Source of the DNA: Rhodocyclales bacterium
Lineage (GTDB): Bacteria > Pseudomonadota > Gammaproteobacteria > Burkholderiales > Rhodocyclaceae
Length of the DNA stretch: 64,000 nt
Reading direction: 5' to 3'
Assembly: GCA_016183655.1 (NCBI GenBank)
Contig: JACPEH010000024.1
Coordinates: 151,161 to 215,160 of the forward strand
The notes under the pieces were generated by a model. The model searched no databases. It worked only from the letters and a program-made list of their open reading frames with translations, and was not told the origin of the DNA. The position numbers were made by a program, and so were the translations under genes. Of the stretch, positions 17,989-28,470 are shown piece by piece; positions within the stretch are counted from its first letter, which is position 1, and each line of letters begins with the position of its first letter.

Positions 17989-19173
17989 TCAGCCCCCGGC
18001 GCGGTTCTCCAGCACCTCGATCGCCGGCAGCGTCTTGCCTTCGAGGAATTCGAGGAAGGCGCCGCCGCCGGTGGAGATGTAGTCGACGTCCTGGGCGATG
18101 TGGAACTTGGCGATCGCCGCCAGCGTGTCGCCACCGCCGGCCAGCGAATAGCCGGTCGAGTGGGCGATCGCCGAGGCCAGCATCTTGGTGCCGCCGGCGA
18201 ACTGGTCAAGCTCGAAGACGCCGATCGGGCCGTTCCAGACGATGGTGCCGGCGTGGGCGATGATCTCGGCGAGCTTGGCGGCGGTCTTCGGGCCGACGTC
18301 GAGGATACGGTCGTGCGGCGCAACTTCGTCGACCGAGACCTTGGCGCCGCGGGCCAGTGCCGAGACTTCGTCGGCAACGACGACGTCGATCGGCAGCGGC
18401 ACTTCGGCGCCGCGTTCCTTCATGATGTCCATGATCGCGTGCGCTTCGTTGACCAGGTTCGGCTCGGCCAGCGAGTCGCCGATGCGCTTGCCGTTGGCGA
18501 GCAGGAAGGTGTTGGCGATGCCGCCGCCGACGATCAGCTGGTCGACCTTGTCAGCCAGCGACTTGAGGATGGTCAGCTTGGTCGACACCTTGGCGCCGGC
18601 GACGATGGCCACCAGCGGCCGGGCCGGCTTCTCCAGCGCACGCGACAGCGCGTCGATCTCGGCGCCCATCAGGAAGCCAGCGCAGGCCACCGGCGCGTAC
18701 TTGGCGATGCCGTGCGTGGTGGCTTCGGCGCGGTGGGCGGTGCCGAAGGCGTCGTTCACATAGATGTCGCACAGCTTGGCCATCTTCTGCGCCAGTTCGT
18801 CGCTGTTCTTCTTCTCGCCCTTGTTGCAGCGGCAGTTTTCGAGCAGCACGATCTCGCCCGGCTCGACCTTGAAGCCGCCGTCGACCCAGTCGGCGACCAG
18901 CCGCACCGGCTTGTTCAGCAGTTGGCCGAGGCGCACCGCGACCGGCGTCAGCGAATCCTCCGGCTTCAGCTCGCCTTCGGTCGGGCGGCCGAGGTGCGAG
19001 GTGACCATCACCGCCGCGCCGTTCTCCAGGCAGTACTTGAGCGACGGCAGCGCGGCACGGATGCGCGTGTCTTCGGTGATGTTGCCGGCGTCGTCCTGCG
19101 GCACGTTGAAGTCGGCGCGGATGAAGACGCGCTTGCCCTTGACGTCGAGGTTGGCGAGCTTGAGAACGTTCAT
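17989..19173 (-). CDS. pgk: Phosphoglycerate kinase
   Basis: 394 residues. N-terminal [10 protein letters not shown], then [13 protein letters not shown], and the C-terminal nucleotide site with [12 protein letters not shown] plus [14 protein letters not shown]. Catalyses the reversible ATP-forming step between 1,3-bisphosphoglycerate and 3-phosphoglycerate, in glycolysis and, in reverse, the Calvin cycle. I chose the ATG at 19173 with GGAG 8 bases upstream rather than the in-frame start nine codons earlier. Last gene of the tkt-gap-epd-pgk run, ended by a strong terminator. Confidence 0.96.
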   Translation of the reverse strand: MNVLKLANLDVKGKRVFIRADFNVPQDDAGNITEDTRIRAALPSLKYCLENGAAVMVTSHLGRPTEGELKPEDSLTPVAVRLGQLLNKPVRLVADWVDGGFKVEPGEIVLLENCRCNKGEKKNSDELAQKMAKLCDIYVNDAFGTAHRAEATTHGIAKYAPVACAGFLMGAEIDALSRALEKPARPLVAIVAGAKVSTKLTILKSLADKVDQLIVGGGIANTFLLANGKRIGDSLAEPNLVNEAHAIMDIMKERGAEVPLPIDVVVADEVSALARGAKVSVDEVAPHDRILDVGPKTAAKLAEIIAHAGTIVWNGPIGVFELDQFAGGTKMLASAIAHSTGYSLAGGGDTLAAIAKFHIAQDVDYISTGGGAFLEFLEGKTLPAIEVLENRAGG

Positions 19174-19202
19174 AGCTATCTCCAGAAGGAACGAAAACAC
19201 AT

Positions 19203-19288
19203 TCGACGCAGAGCGCGCAGAGGCGCAGAGGGCGCAGAGAAACCCCCCGAATTCTCTGCGTTCTCTGCGTCTTTGCGTCCTCTGCGTT
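19203..19288. repeat. Imperfect inverted repeat built of CGCAGAG units
   Basis: The left arm (about 19205-19241) is made of repeated GCAGAG units, and the right arm (about 19253-19288) is its near reverse complement with TCTGCG units. The RNA would fold into a long, mostly paired hairpin between epd and pgk. Similar CTCTGCG-type palindromes are widespread dispersed repeats in proteobacterial genomes. The right arm reaches the epd stop codon. Confidence 0.75.
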
Positions 19289-20328
19289 TAAAGAGGTTCA
19301 TGGGTGATTTTGCTGCGCCAGTGGCAGGCGACATCGATCATGCGGTTGGCGAAACCCCATTCGTTGTCGAACCACAAGAGCAGGTTGAGCAGATGCTCGC
19401 CGGCGAGCCGCGTCTGGCTGCCGTCGATGATCGCCGAGTGCGGGTCGTGGTTGAAATCGACCGAGGCGTGCGGGTCGGCGGTATAGGCCAGCAGCTTCCG
19501 CCAGGGGCCGGCGGCAGCGGCGGCGAGCAGCTTGTTCACTTCCGTCGCGGTGACCGGGCGGGCGGCATCGATGACCATGTCGATCGCCGAGACGTTCGGC
19601 GTCGGCACGCGGATCGCCTTCGCCTGCACGCGGCCGGCGAGCTGCGGCAGCAGGCGTTCGACGCCGCGCGCCAGGCCGGTCGACACCGGGATGATCGACT
19701 GCATCGCCGAGCGCGTGCGGCGCAGGTCGGCATGGTGGTAGCCGTCGGCCAGCGGCTGGTCGTTCATCACCGAGTGCAGCGTCGTCAGCAGTACGTGGTC
19801 GACGCCGATCTCGCGGGCGAGCAGGTCGAGCACCGGGACGACCGCGTTGGTCGTGCACGAGGCGTTGGAGACGAGCTTTTCGCCGCCGGCCAGCGATTCG
19901 TGGTTGATGCCATAGACGATGGTGGCGTCGACGTCGGCGGCGCTGTTGGCCGGATGCGACAGCAGCAGGCGCGGGCAGCCGGCGGCGAGGAAACGTTCGA
20001 GCTCGGCGCGGGTGCTGTAGCGGCCGGAGCATTCGACGACGAGGTCGATCCCGAGCCCGCGCCAGTCGACTGCCTCCGGCGTCGTCGCGTGGCTGACGGC
20101 GATCGACTCGCCGTCGACGATCAGATTCTGTCCCAGCCGTTCGACCGACCACGGGAAGCGGCCGTGCGTCGAATCGAAGCGGGTCAGGTAGGTGATGCTC
20201 TCCAGTTCGGCCGGCTCGTTGATGGCGACGACCTGCAGCTCGTTGCGGCAGGGCGACTCGTGCAGCGCGCGCAGGAAGCAGCGGCCGATGCGGCCGTAGC
20301 CGTTGATGGCGAGACGGAGAGGTTTCAA
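19288..20328 (-). CDS. epd: D-erythrose-4-phosphate dehydrogenase
   Basis: 346 residues, GAPDH superfamily. NAD site INGYGRIGR and catalytic SNASCTTN are intact. Features that separate Epd from GapA are present: SHPANSAADVDATIVYG instead of the GapA SAPGGDDV region, TLHSVMNDQ in place of [24 protein letters not shown], and VDFNHDPHSAIIDGSQTR. Epd makes 4-phosphoerythronate for pyridoxal-phosphate synthesis. Placed between gap and pgk, it shares erythrose-4-phosphate with tkt. A gap terminator lies upstream, so expression may be lower than gap. Confidence 0.85.
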   Translation of the reverse strand: MKPLRLAINGYGRIGRCFLRALHESPCRNELQVVAINEPAELESITYLTRFDSTHGRFPWSVERLGQNLIVDGESIAVSHATTPEAVDWRGLGIDLVVECSGRYSTRAELERFLAAGCPRLLLSHPANSAADVDATIVYGINHESLAGGEKLVSNASCTTNAVVPVLDLLAREIGVDHVLLTTLHSVMNDQPLADGYHHADLRRTRSAMQSIIPVSTGLARGVERLLPQLAGRVQAKAIRVPTPNVSAIDMVIDAARPVTATEVNKLLAAAAAGPWRKLLAYTADPHASVDFNHDPHSAIIDGSQTRLAGEHLLNLLLWFDNEWGFANRMIDVACHWRSKITHEPL

Positions 20329-20341
20329 CGCGGGCCCCGGA

Positions 20342-20371
20342 AAAGAAAAAGGGCAGGCCCGCGGCCTGCCC
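20342..20371 (-). terminator. Rho-independent terminator of gap
   Basis: 9-bp stem GGGCAGGCC / GGCCTGCCC (20351-20359 and 20363-20371), 3-base loop, followed on the minus strand by TTTTTCTTTT. It separates gap from epd. Confidence 0.9.
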
Positions 20372-20383
20372 CTTGCGGACGAT

Positions 20384-21412
<1,029 letters not shown>

Positions 21413-21444
21413 TGCTTTGCTCCTGAAAAGAACCGAATAAGCGA

Positions 21445-23469
21445 TTAAAGAATGCCTTTGACCGTGGCGACGACGTTGGCCACGGTGAAACCGAAGAATT
21501 CGAACAGTTTGCCGGCCGGTGCCGACTCGCCGAAGCGGTTGATGCCGACGATGGCCCCCTTGAGGCCGACATACTTGTGCCACAGATCCGGATGGCCGGC
21601 CTCGATGGCGACGCGCTTCTGGCACTTGCCGAGGACGCCGGCGCGGTAGTCGGCATCCTGGCGGTCGAAGACGTCGGCGCAGGGCATCGAGACGACGCGG
21701 GCGGCGATGCCGTCGGCCTTGAGTGCGGCCTGCGCGTCGAGCGCCAGCTTCACTTCCGAGCCGGTGGCGATCAGCACCACCTGCGCCTCGCCGGCGCAGT
21801 CGGAGAGCACGTAGCCGCCGCGGCGGATGGTGTCGGTCGAAATGCCGGCGGTGACCGTCGGCAGGTTCTGGCGCGACAGCGCGAGCACGCTCGGGCCGGC
21901 AGTGTTGCCAACCCCGCGCTCGATGGCGGCGGCCCAGGCGACGGCCGTCTCGGTGGCATCGGCGGTGCGCCAGACGTCGCAATTGGGGATCAGGCGCAGG
22001 CTGGCGACGTGCTCGACCGGCTGGTGCGTCGGGCCGTCTTCGCCGAGGCCGATCGAATCATGGGTGTAGACCATGATCTGGCGCTGCTTCATCAGCGCCG
22101 CCATGCGGATCGCGTTGCGCGCGTAGTCGGAGAAGACGAGGAAGGTCGCGGTGTAGGGGATGAAGCCGCCGTGCAGCGCGAGGCCGTTGGCGATCGCCGT
22201 CATGCCGAATTCGCGCACGCCGTAGTAGACGTAGTTGCCGCCGGTGTTCTTGCTGACGCCCTTCGAGCCCTTCCACAGCGTCAGGTTCGAGCTGGCGAGG
22301 TCGGCCGAGCCGCCGATCAGTTCCGGCAACAGCGGCGCGAAGGCGCCGATGGCGTTCTGCGAGGCCTTGCGCGTCGCGATGTTTTCGGCCTTGCCGGCGA
22401 TCTCGGCGATGGCGGCGGCGGAAGCGGTCATCCAGTCGGCCGGCAACTCGCCCGCCATGCGCCGCTTGAATTCGGCGGCTTCGGCCGGGAAGGCGGCCTG
22501 ATAGGCGGCGAAGCGCGTGTTCCATTCGCTCTCGATGGCGCCACCGTTGGCCTTGCCGTCCCACGCGGCATAGACGTCGGCGGGGATCTCGAACGGCGCG
22601 TGGTGCCAGCTGATGTGCGGCCGGGTCGCGGCGATTTCGGCTTCGCCGAGCGGCGCGCCGTGCACGTCGTGGCTGTCGGCCTTGTTCGGCGAGCCCATGC
22701 CGATCCGCGTCTTGCAGCAGATCAGCGTCGGCCTGTCCTGGTCGGCGCGGGCGGCGAGCAGGGCCTGCTCGATGGCGTCGGCGTCGTGCCCGTCGACGTC
22801 CGGGATCACCTGCCAGCCGTAGGCTTCGAAACGCTTCGGCGTGTCGTCGGTGAACCAGCCTTCGACGTCGCCGTCGATCGAAATGCCGTTGTCGTCGTAG
22901 AAGGCGATCAGCTTGGAGAGGCCGAGGGTCCCGGCCAGCGAACAGGCCTCGTGCGAAATGCCTTCCATCAGGCAGCCGTCGCCGAGGAACACGTAGGTGT
23001 AGTGATCGACGATTGTGTGGCCCGGCCGGTTGAAGTCGGCGGCCAGCACCTTTTCGGCGAGCGCCATGCCGACGGCGTTGCTGATGCCCTGGCCGAGCGG
23101 GCCGGTGGTCGTCTCGATGCCCGGCGTGTGGCCGACTTCCGGGTGGCCCGGGGTGCGCGAGCCGAACTGGCGGAAGTTCTTCAGGTCATCGATCGTGACG
23201 TCGTAGCCGGTCAGGTGCAGCAGCGCGTAGAGCAGCATCGAACCGTGTCCGTTCGACAGCACGAAACGGTCGCGGTCGGCCCACGCCGGGTTGGCCGGGT
23301 TGTGGCGCAGGTAGCGACGCCACAGCACTTCGGCGATTTCGGCCATGCCCATCGGCATGCCGGGGTGGCCGGAGTTGGCCTTCTGCACGGCATCCATGGC
23401 CAGTGCGCGAATGGCGCTGGTGAGCGGGGAAAATTCGATGCGGGGGGAAGTGCTGGAAGACGCGGACAC
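21445..23469 (-). CDS. tkt: Transketolase
   Basis: 674 residues. SGHPGMPMG near residue 33, thiamine-diphosphate motif [13 protein letters not shown], then the pyrimidine domain ([14 protein letters not shown]) and the C-terminal domain. It interconverts sugar phosphates in the pentose-phosphate and Calvin cycles. The annotated start is a GTG at 23469 with a weak ribosome site. First gene of the tkt-gap-epd-pgk run, divergent from the FAD protein; the 215 bases between them must hold both promoters, though no strong consensus stands out. Confidence 0.96.
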   Translation of the reverse strand: MSASSSTSPRIEFSPLTSAIRALAMDAVQKANSGHPGMPMGMAEIAEVLWRRYLRHNPANPAWADRDRFVLSNGHGSMLLYALLHLTGYDVTIDDLKNFRQFGSRTPGHPEVGHTPGIETTTGPLGQGISNAVGMALAEKVLAADFNRPGHTIVDHYTYVFLGDGCLMEGISHEACSLAGTLGLSKLIAFYDDNGISIDGDVEGWFTDDTPKRFEAYGWQVIPDVDGHDADAIEQALLAARADQDRPTLICCKTRIGMGSPNKADSHDVHGAPLGEAEIAATRPHISWHHAPFEIPADVYAAWDGKANGGAIESEWNTRFAAYQAAFPAEAAEFKRRMAGELPADWMTASAAAIAEIAGKAENIATRKASQNAIGAFAPLLPELIGGSADLASSNLTLWKGSKGVSKNTGGNYVYYGVREFGMTAIANGLALHGGFIPYTATFLVFSDYARNAIRMAALMKQRQIMVYTHDSIGLGEDGPTHQPVEHVASLRLIPNCDVWRTADATETAVAWAAAIERGVGNTAGPSVLALSRQNLPTVTAGISTDTIRRGGYVLSDCAGEAQVVLIATGSEVKLALDAQAALKADGIAARVVSMPCADVFDRQDADYRAGVLGKCQKRVAIEAGHPDLWHKYVGLKGAIVGINRFGESAPAGKLFEFFGFTVANVVATVKGIL

Positions 23470-23684
23470 GATGGTTTGCCGGGAAGCGGAAAAGGCGAAA
23501 TTATCCGCTAAAACAGGGGGTTTTTCCAGTCAGCGGGGCGCCGGGGCGCGGCGGGAAGGACGCGCCGGGCTGGATTCGCCGGCCGCTAAAGGCGAAAATG
23601 CCGGCCTGATCCCCGTTCCGCTATCTTCCCATCCTCTTTTCCGCGCACCGGCCGAACCGCCGGCGCGCACTGCCCAGAGAATCC

Positions 23685-25301
23685 ATGCTGCGACTCACCG
23701 AACTCCGTCTGCCGATCGACCATCCACCCGAGGCGCTGCCCGCGGCAATCGCCCGGAAACTCGGCCTTGGCGCGGAGGAGATTGCCGATTATTCGGTGTT
23801 CAAGCGCGGTTACGACGCGCGCAAGCCGGACCGGCTGTCCTTCATCTACACCATCGACGTCACGGTGAAGAACGAGGCGGCGGTGCTGCAGAAGCATGCC
23901 AAGGACCGCAACGTCGGCAAGGCGCCGGACACGTCGTATCACTTCGTCGCCAAGGCGCCGGAACACCTCAAGTCGCGGCCGGTGGTCGTCGGTTTCGGCC
24001 CCTGCGGCATCTTCGCCGCGCTGCTGCTGGCGCAGATGGGCTTCCGGCCGATCGTCGTCGAGCGCGGCAAGGCGGTGCGCGAGCGCACGCAGGACACCTG
24101 GGGGCTGTGGCGCAAGCACGTGCTCAATCCGGAGTCGAACGTGCAGTTCGGCGAGGGCGGCGCCGGCACCTTCTCCGACGGCAAGCTCTACAGCCAGATC
24201 AAGGACCCGCGCTTCCTCGGCCGCAAGGTGATCGACGAGTTCGTCAAGGCCGGGGCGCCGGAAGAGATCCGCTACGTCTCCAAGCCGCACATCGGCACCT
24301 TCCGGCTGGTCGGCATGGTCGAGCAGATGCGCGCCGAAATCGTCGCGCTGGGCGGCGAGATCCGCTTCCAGCAACGGGTGACCGGCCTCGCCATCGAGCG
24401 CGGCCAGGTGCGCGGCGTGCAGCTGGCCGGCGGCGAGGCGATCGCCACCGACCACGTCGTGCTGGCGCTCGGCCACAGCGCCCGCGATACCTTCGAGTCG
24501 CTCTTCGCGCAGGGCGTGTTCATGGAGCCGAAGCCGTTCTCGGTCGGCTTCCGCATCGAGCACCCACAGTCGCTGATCGACCAGGCCCGCTTCGGACCGC
24601 ACGCCGGCAACCCGCTGCTCGGCGCCGCCGACTACAAGCTGGTGCACCACGCCGCGAACGGCCGCGCCGTCTACAGCTTCTGCATGTGTCCCGGCGGCAC
24701 CGTGGTCGCGGCGACCTCGGAGCCGAACCGGGTGGTCACCAACGGCATGAGCCAGTACTCGCGCAACGAGCGCAACGCCAACGCCGGCATCGTCGTGAAC
24801 GTGAATCCGGAGGACTTCGGCGCCGACGCCGCGCATCCGCTGGCCGGCATCGCCTTCCAGCGCGAACTGGAGTCGCGCGCCTTCGAACTCGGCGGCGGCA
24901 ACTACGACGCACCGGCGCAGCTGGTCGGCGACTTCCTGGCCGGCCGGCCGTCTACGCAGCTCGGCTCGGTCGAGCCGTCGTACAAGCCGGGGGTGAAACT
25001 GACCGACCTGGCGACGGCGCTGCCGCCCTACGCGATCGAGGCGATGCGCGAGGCGCTGCCGGCCTTCGGCCGGCAGATCAAGGGCTTCGACATGGCCGAC
25101 GCGGTGCTCACCGGCGTCGAGACGCGCACCTCATCGCCGCTGCGCATCACGCGCGGCGACGATTTCCAGAGTCTCAACGTCAAGGGGCTGTACCCGGCCG
25201 GCGAGGGCGCGGGGTACGCCGGCGGCATCCTCTCGGCCGGCGTGGACGGGATCAAGGTTGCCGAGGCGGTGGCGCGCGACATCGTCGGCATTGCCGGCTA
25301 A
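23685..25301 (+). CDS. FAD-dependent dehydrogenase-like protein (COG2509 type)
   Basis: 538 residues. An N-terminal domain of about 95 residues (LTELRLPIDHP, with DYSVFKRGYDARKP) precedes a Rossmann FAD-binding motif VVVGFGPCGIFAALLLAQMG at about 106-125 and ends with LYPAGEGAGYAGGILSAGVDGIKVAEAV. This layout is shared by a widespread family of uncharacterised NAD(FAD)-utilising proteins. The substrate is unknown. It is divergent from tkt and followed 56 bases later by a small unknown gene. Confidence 0.85.
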   Translation: MLRLTELRLPIDHPPEALPAAIARKLGLGAEEIADYSVFKRGYDARKPDRLSFIYTIDVTVKNEAAVLQKHAKDRNVGKAPDTSYHFVAKAPEHLKSRPVVVGFGPCGIFAALLLAQMGFRPIVVERGKAVRERTQDTWGLWRKHVLNPESNVQFGEGGAGTFSDGKLYSQIKDPRFLGRKVIDEFVKAGAPEEIRYVSKPHIGTFRLVGMVEQMRAEIVALGGEIRFQQRVTGLAIERGQVRGVQLAGGEAIATDHVVLALGHSARDTFESLFAQGVFMEPKPFSVGFRIEHPQSLIDQARFGPHAGNPLLGAADYKLVHHAANGRAVYSFCMCPGGTVVAATSEPNRVVTNGMSQYSRNERNANAGIVVNVNPEDFGADAAHPLAGIAFQRELESRAFELGGGNYDAPAQLVGDFLAGRPSTQLGSVEPSYKPGVKLTDLATALPPYAIEAMREALPAFGRQIKGFDMADAVLTGVETRTSSPLRITRGDDFQSLNVKGLYPAGEGAGYAGGILSAGVDGIKVAEAVARDIVGIAG

Positions 25302-25357
25302 GGGCCGGCCGCGATGCCCCGGCGGCGATCCTTGGCAACATCCTCCGGAATCCGTCG

Positions 25358-25804
25358 GTGTTCCAGCACCTGAAATTCGCCGTCCGCTACTGGTCGTCGC
25401 TGCTGCCCGGCGGCTACTGTGCGCCGGACACGGCGCCGCACTGGGTCGATCACTCGCTGCATCCGGCGAGCAAGCTCGGGCTGCACAACGCCCTGCTGGT
25501 CAGGCACGACCGCCTGGAAATCCTTGCCGCCGACGGCGGCTACTACGACTGCGCGGTGTTCGCGGTCGGCGACGGAGAGGGCGAGATGCTGTCGCCGGCG
25601 ATGGCCGAAAAGCTGTTCGCCGCGCTGCCGCATGGCGACATCCGCTGGCTGGCGCTCGGGCATTGCGGCGCCGCCGTTGCCACTGGGCTTGCGGGCGGTC
25701 GCGAGCCCCCGCCGCCGACGTCCCAGCTGTCCCTGTTTCCGCACGTCCATACGCCCTACGACGACCTCGACGTGCCGCTGCATCGCTTCGACCTCGACGC
25801 CTGA
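25358..25804 (+). CDS. Hypothetical protein
   Basis: 148 residues, starting at a GTG (VFQHLKFAVRYW). I recognise no family. The third codon positions are strongly G/C, as in the flanking genes, and the translation is well mixed (e.g. GYYDCAVFAVGDGEGEM, PHGDIRWLALGHCGAA), so I take it as real. The last 25 residues are rich in Pro, His and Asp (HVHTPYDDLDVPLHRFDLDA). The ribosome site is weak and the true start may differ, but no ATG is available in frame. It may be co-transcribed with the FAD gene. Confidence 0.6.
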   Translation: MFQHLKFAVRYWSSLLPGGYCAPDTAPHWVDHSLHPASKLGLHNALLVRHDRLEILAADGGYYDCAVFAVGDGEGEMLSPAMAEKLFAALPHGDIRWLALGHCGAAVATGLAGGREPPPPTSQLSLFPHVHTPYDDLDVPLHRFDLDA

Positions 25805-26245
25805 TGGCGTTGTCGTGCGGGTGCGCGACCAGCTGCGCGGGGCGTTCGCGGTCGGTTCCGTGCACGGCTATTGAGCCGGTCGTCAAATAACCAAGCATTG
25901 TTGGTTATTCTGGCTTTTAGTTATTAGGCATGTTTATGCCAATCCGTTTCTGCGCGCATTTGTCGCTGCGGCAATACCATTTGGGTGATACTGTTGTTGC
26001 ATCAATTTATGATGAGTGCTGTATTTGTTGCGATGGGTCGGCTCTGGTACAGGTTCGTAAAACGCTGGGCGACAATCTCGGTGCGATGCCCAACGGAGCG
26101 CCGGATGCAGCTCGACCCCCCGCAGCTGCGAGGGGGCTTGGCTGCGGCGGAGCGGAGAGGGCGTGACCCCGACCATCAATGCCGCAATGATCGAGCCGCA
26201 GTTGGCTGCGGGCCTCTTGCGCCAACACCTTGAATCGAGATTCCC
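25805..26245. other. Intergenic region with A/T-rich patch and two hairpins
   Basis: No convincing gene. A stem-loop at 25886-25909 (AATAACCAA, 6-base loop, TTGGTTATT, then CTGGCTTTT) could end the upstream transcript. From about 25880 to 26080 the sequence is clearly richer in A/T than the surroundings. A palindrome at 26116-26135 (CCCC..CGCAGCTGCG..GGGG) lies about 110 bases before the EAL-HDOD start and could be an operator or leader hairpin. A short open frame at 25930-26166 has no coding-like codon bias. Confidence 0.5.
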
Positions 26246-27520
26246 ATGAACGAAACGGTAGCGGTGGCGCCTTCCTCTGCGAGCAAGAACTATCTGTTCG
26301 CCTACCAGCCCATTCTTGACCGGAACCAGACGGTCGTCGCCCAGGAGTTCCTCTATCGGCGCCAGCGCGAAAGCGGCGCCCAGATCGACTGCCCGACCGA
26401 GGCCACCGCCACGGTGATCATCAACGCCTTCGCCCAATACGGCGTCAGCGAGTTCCTCAAGCGGCGCAAGGCCTTCGTCAACGTCGGCGAGGATCTGCTG
26501 CTGTCGGACATGATCACCTTGCTGCCGCGCTCGCAGGTGGTGATCGAGCTGCTCGAAACCAACCCGGTCAGCCAGGAGCTGGTGGACCGCTGCCACAAGC
26601 TGAAGGCGATGGGCTTCTCCTTCGCCCTGGACGATTTCGTCAACGTCGATTACTACGAGCCGATCCTGGACGTGGCGGACTTCGTCAAGGTCGACCTGCT
26701 GCAGGTCGGGCCGGATCAACTGGCCGACACGGTGCGCCGCCTGAAGCGCTGGCCGGTGCAGCTGCTCGCCGAGAAGGTGGAAACGGCGGACGACTTCGCC
26801 CGCTGCAAGGAGCTCGGTTTCGAGCTGTTCCAGGGCTACCACTTCGCCCGGCCGGCGCCGGTGGTCGGCAAGCGCGCCGACCCGGCGAGGATGGCGGTGC
26901 TCGACCTGCTCGGCAAGCTGAACCGGGATCTCGACGATCAGCGGCTCGAACAGATCTTCAAGGAAAACATCGGCCTCTACCTCAACCTGCTGCGCCTGGT
27001 GAACTCCGCTGCCTTTGCCTCGCATGCCAAGATCACCTCGATCCGCCACGCAATCATCATCCTCGGCCGGCGCCAGCTGACCCGCTGGCTGCAGCTGCTG
27101 CTGTTTACGCTGGAAGACAGGGGCGACTGCCCGTCGGCCCTGTTCGAGACCGCTGCCCGCCGCGGGCGTTTCATGGAGCTGGTCGTCGAGAGCCTGGCCG
27201 GATTCGTTCCGCGCAAGCTGGACCAGGCCTACATGGCCGGGGTCCTGTCCATGGCCGACGCCTTGCTGCTCGAACCGATGGACAAGCTGGTCGCCAAGCT
27301 CAGCCTGACCGACGAGGTCAGCCTGGCGTTGACCGCCAGGAAAGGCCTGTTCGGCCAGCTGCTGCTGTTGTGCAGCGCGCTGGAAGGTGCCGATTTCGAT
27401 GCTGCCGCCGATCTGGCGGAGCAGTTGAACGTCGATTTCGATCAGGTCATGAAAGCGCAGGATCAGGCGCTGGCCTGGGTCTGCCAGCTGGGCGGCGGCT
27501 CACCGGGGCCGGCGGCCTGA
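26246..27520 (+). CDS. EAL-HDOD signalling protein (YuxH/CdgJ type)
   Basis: 424 residues. Residues 15-210 form an EAL domain: the name motif is EFL rather than EAL, but the metal and substrate residues (FVNV, IELLETN, LDDF, VKVD, LAEKVE, FQGYHF) are mostly kept. Residues 215-400 form an HDOD domain (LLRLVNSAAF, then SIRHAIIILGRRQLTRW). Members of this family tend to bind or influence c-di-GMP signalling and motility rather than being strong phosphodiesterases. It stands alone, convergent with prk. Confidence 0.85.
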   Translation: MNETVAVAPSSASKNYLFAYQPILDRNQTVVAQEFLYRRQRESGAQIDCPTEATATVIINAFAQYGVSEFLKRRKAFVNVGEDLLLSDMITLLPRSQVVIELLETNPVSQELVDRCHKLKAMGFSFALDDFVNVDYYEPILDVADFVKVDLLQVGPDQLADTVRRLKRWPVQLLAEKVETADDFARCKELGFELFQGYHFARPAPVVGKRADPARMAVLDLLGKLNRDLDDQRLEQIFKENIGLYLNLLRLVNSAAFASHAKITSIRHAIIILGRRQLTRWLQLLLFTLEDRGDCPSALFETAARRGRFMELVVESLAGFVPRKLDQAYMAGVLSMADALLLEPMDKLVAKLSLTDEVSLALTARKGLFGQLLLLCSALEGADFDAAADLAEQLNVDFDQVMKAQDQALAWVCQLGGGSPGPAA

Positions 27521-27575
27521 GCCAGGGGGCGTTTCCGGCCGCTGCCGCCGGCCAATGGTTGGGCGGAACGCGGTA

Positions 27576-28466
27576 CTAACCCCGCGTCCCGTTGCGGATC
27601 TTCCGCCCCTGCTCGACCAGCTTCCAGATCAGCGGCGTCAGGATCAGCTGCATCGCCAGCGGCATCTTGCCGCCGGGGGTGACCAGGGTGTTGGCGCGCG
27701 ACATGAAGGCGCCGTCGATCATCGACAGCAGGTAGGGGAAGTCGATGCCGCGGGGGTTGGCGAAGCGGATGACTACGAAGGACTCATCCTGGCTCGGCAC
27801 GTCGCGGGCGATGAAGGGGTTCGAGGTGTCGACCACCGGCACGCGCTGGAAGTTGATGTGCGTGCGCGAGAACTGCGGCGTCATGTAATGCACGTAGTCC
27901 GGCATGCGGCGCAGGATGGTGTTGGTCACCGCCTCGCGCGAATAGCCGCGCAGCCGCGTGTCGCGCAGGAGCTTCTGGATCCATTCGAGGTTGATCGTCG
28001 GCACGACGCCGATGAGCAGGTCGGGGTAGGTCGAGACGTCCACGCTGTCGGTCTTCACCGCCCCGTGCAGGCCTTCGTAAAAAAGCAGGTCGGTGTCTTC
28101 CGGGATTTCCTCCGGCTGCGTGAAGCCGCCGACCTCGCCGCCCCAGCGGGCGGCCTCGACCTCGTCGTGGATGTAGCGGCGGAAGGTGCCGCGGCCGGTG
28201 TCGGCATATTCGCGGTAGAGCCCTTCCAGCGCCGCGAAGTCGTTGCCTTCCGGCCCGAAGTGCGACGGTGCCGGACGGCCCTCGCGTTCGGCGGCGACGA
28301 TGCGCTCGGCGATCTCGGCGCGCGTGTAGCGATGGAAGCTGTCGCCCTCGACGAAGGCGGCGGTCACGTACTCGCGCCAGAAAATCTGCTCGAAGGTTTC
28401 CTTGACCGTGGTCGTGCCGGCCCCGGACGAGCCGGTGACGGCGATGATCGGATGGCGGGCGGACAC
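27576..28466 (-). CDS. prk: Phosphoribulokinase
   Basis: 296 residues, class I (proteobacterial) length. P-loop GSSGAGTTTVKETF at residues 12-25, EGDSFHRYTR, YEGLHGAV, and the sugar-binding SREAVTNTILRRMPDYVHY are intact. It phosphorylates ribulose-5-phosphate to ribulose-1,5-bisphosphate, the Calvin-cycle-specific kinase. Four bases separate it from the fbp stop, so fbp-prk is one operon. RuBisCO genes are not in the window. Confidence 0.95.
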   Translation of the reverse strand: MSARHPIIAVTGSSGAGTTTVKETFEQIFWREYVTAAFVEGDSFHRYTRAEIAERIVAAEREGRPAPSHFGPEGNDFAALEGLYREYADTGRGTFRRYIHDEVEAARWGGEVGGFTQPEEIPEDTDLLFYEGLHGAVKTDSVDVSTYPDLLIGVVPTINLEWIQKLLRDTRLRGYSREAVTNTILRRMPDYVHYMTPQFSRTHINFQRVPVVDTSNPFIARDVPSQDESFVVIRFANPRGIDFPYLLSMIDGAFMSRANTLVTPGGKMPLAMQLILTPLIWKLVEQGRKIRNGTRG

Positions 28467-28470
28467 GCGC

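Noticed and set aside
21577..23511. A 644-codon open frame on the plus strand opposite tkt
   Set aside because: Antisense to intact transketolase; no recognisable domain and no ribosome site.
25930..26166. A 78-codon frame in the A/T-rich gap before the EAL-HDOD gene
   Set aside because: No G/C bias at third codon positions, no ribosome site and no family resemblance.
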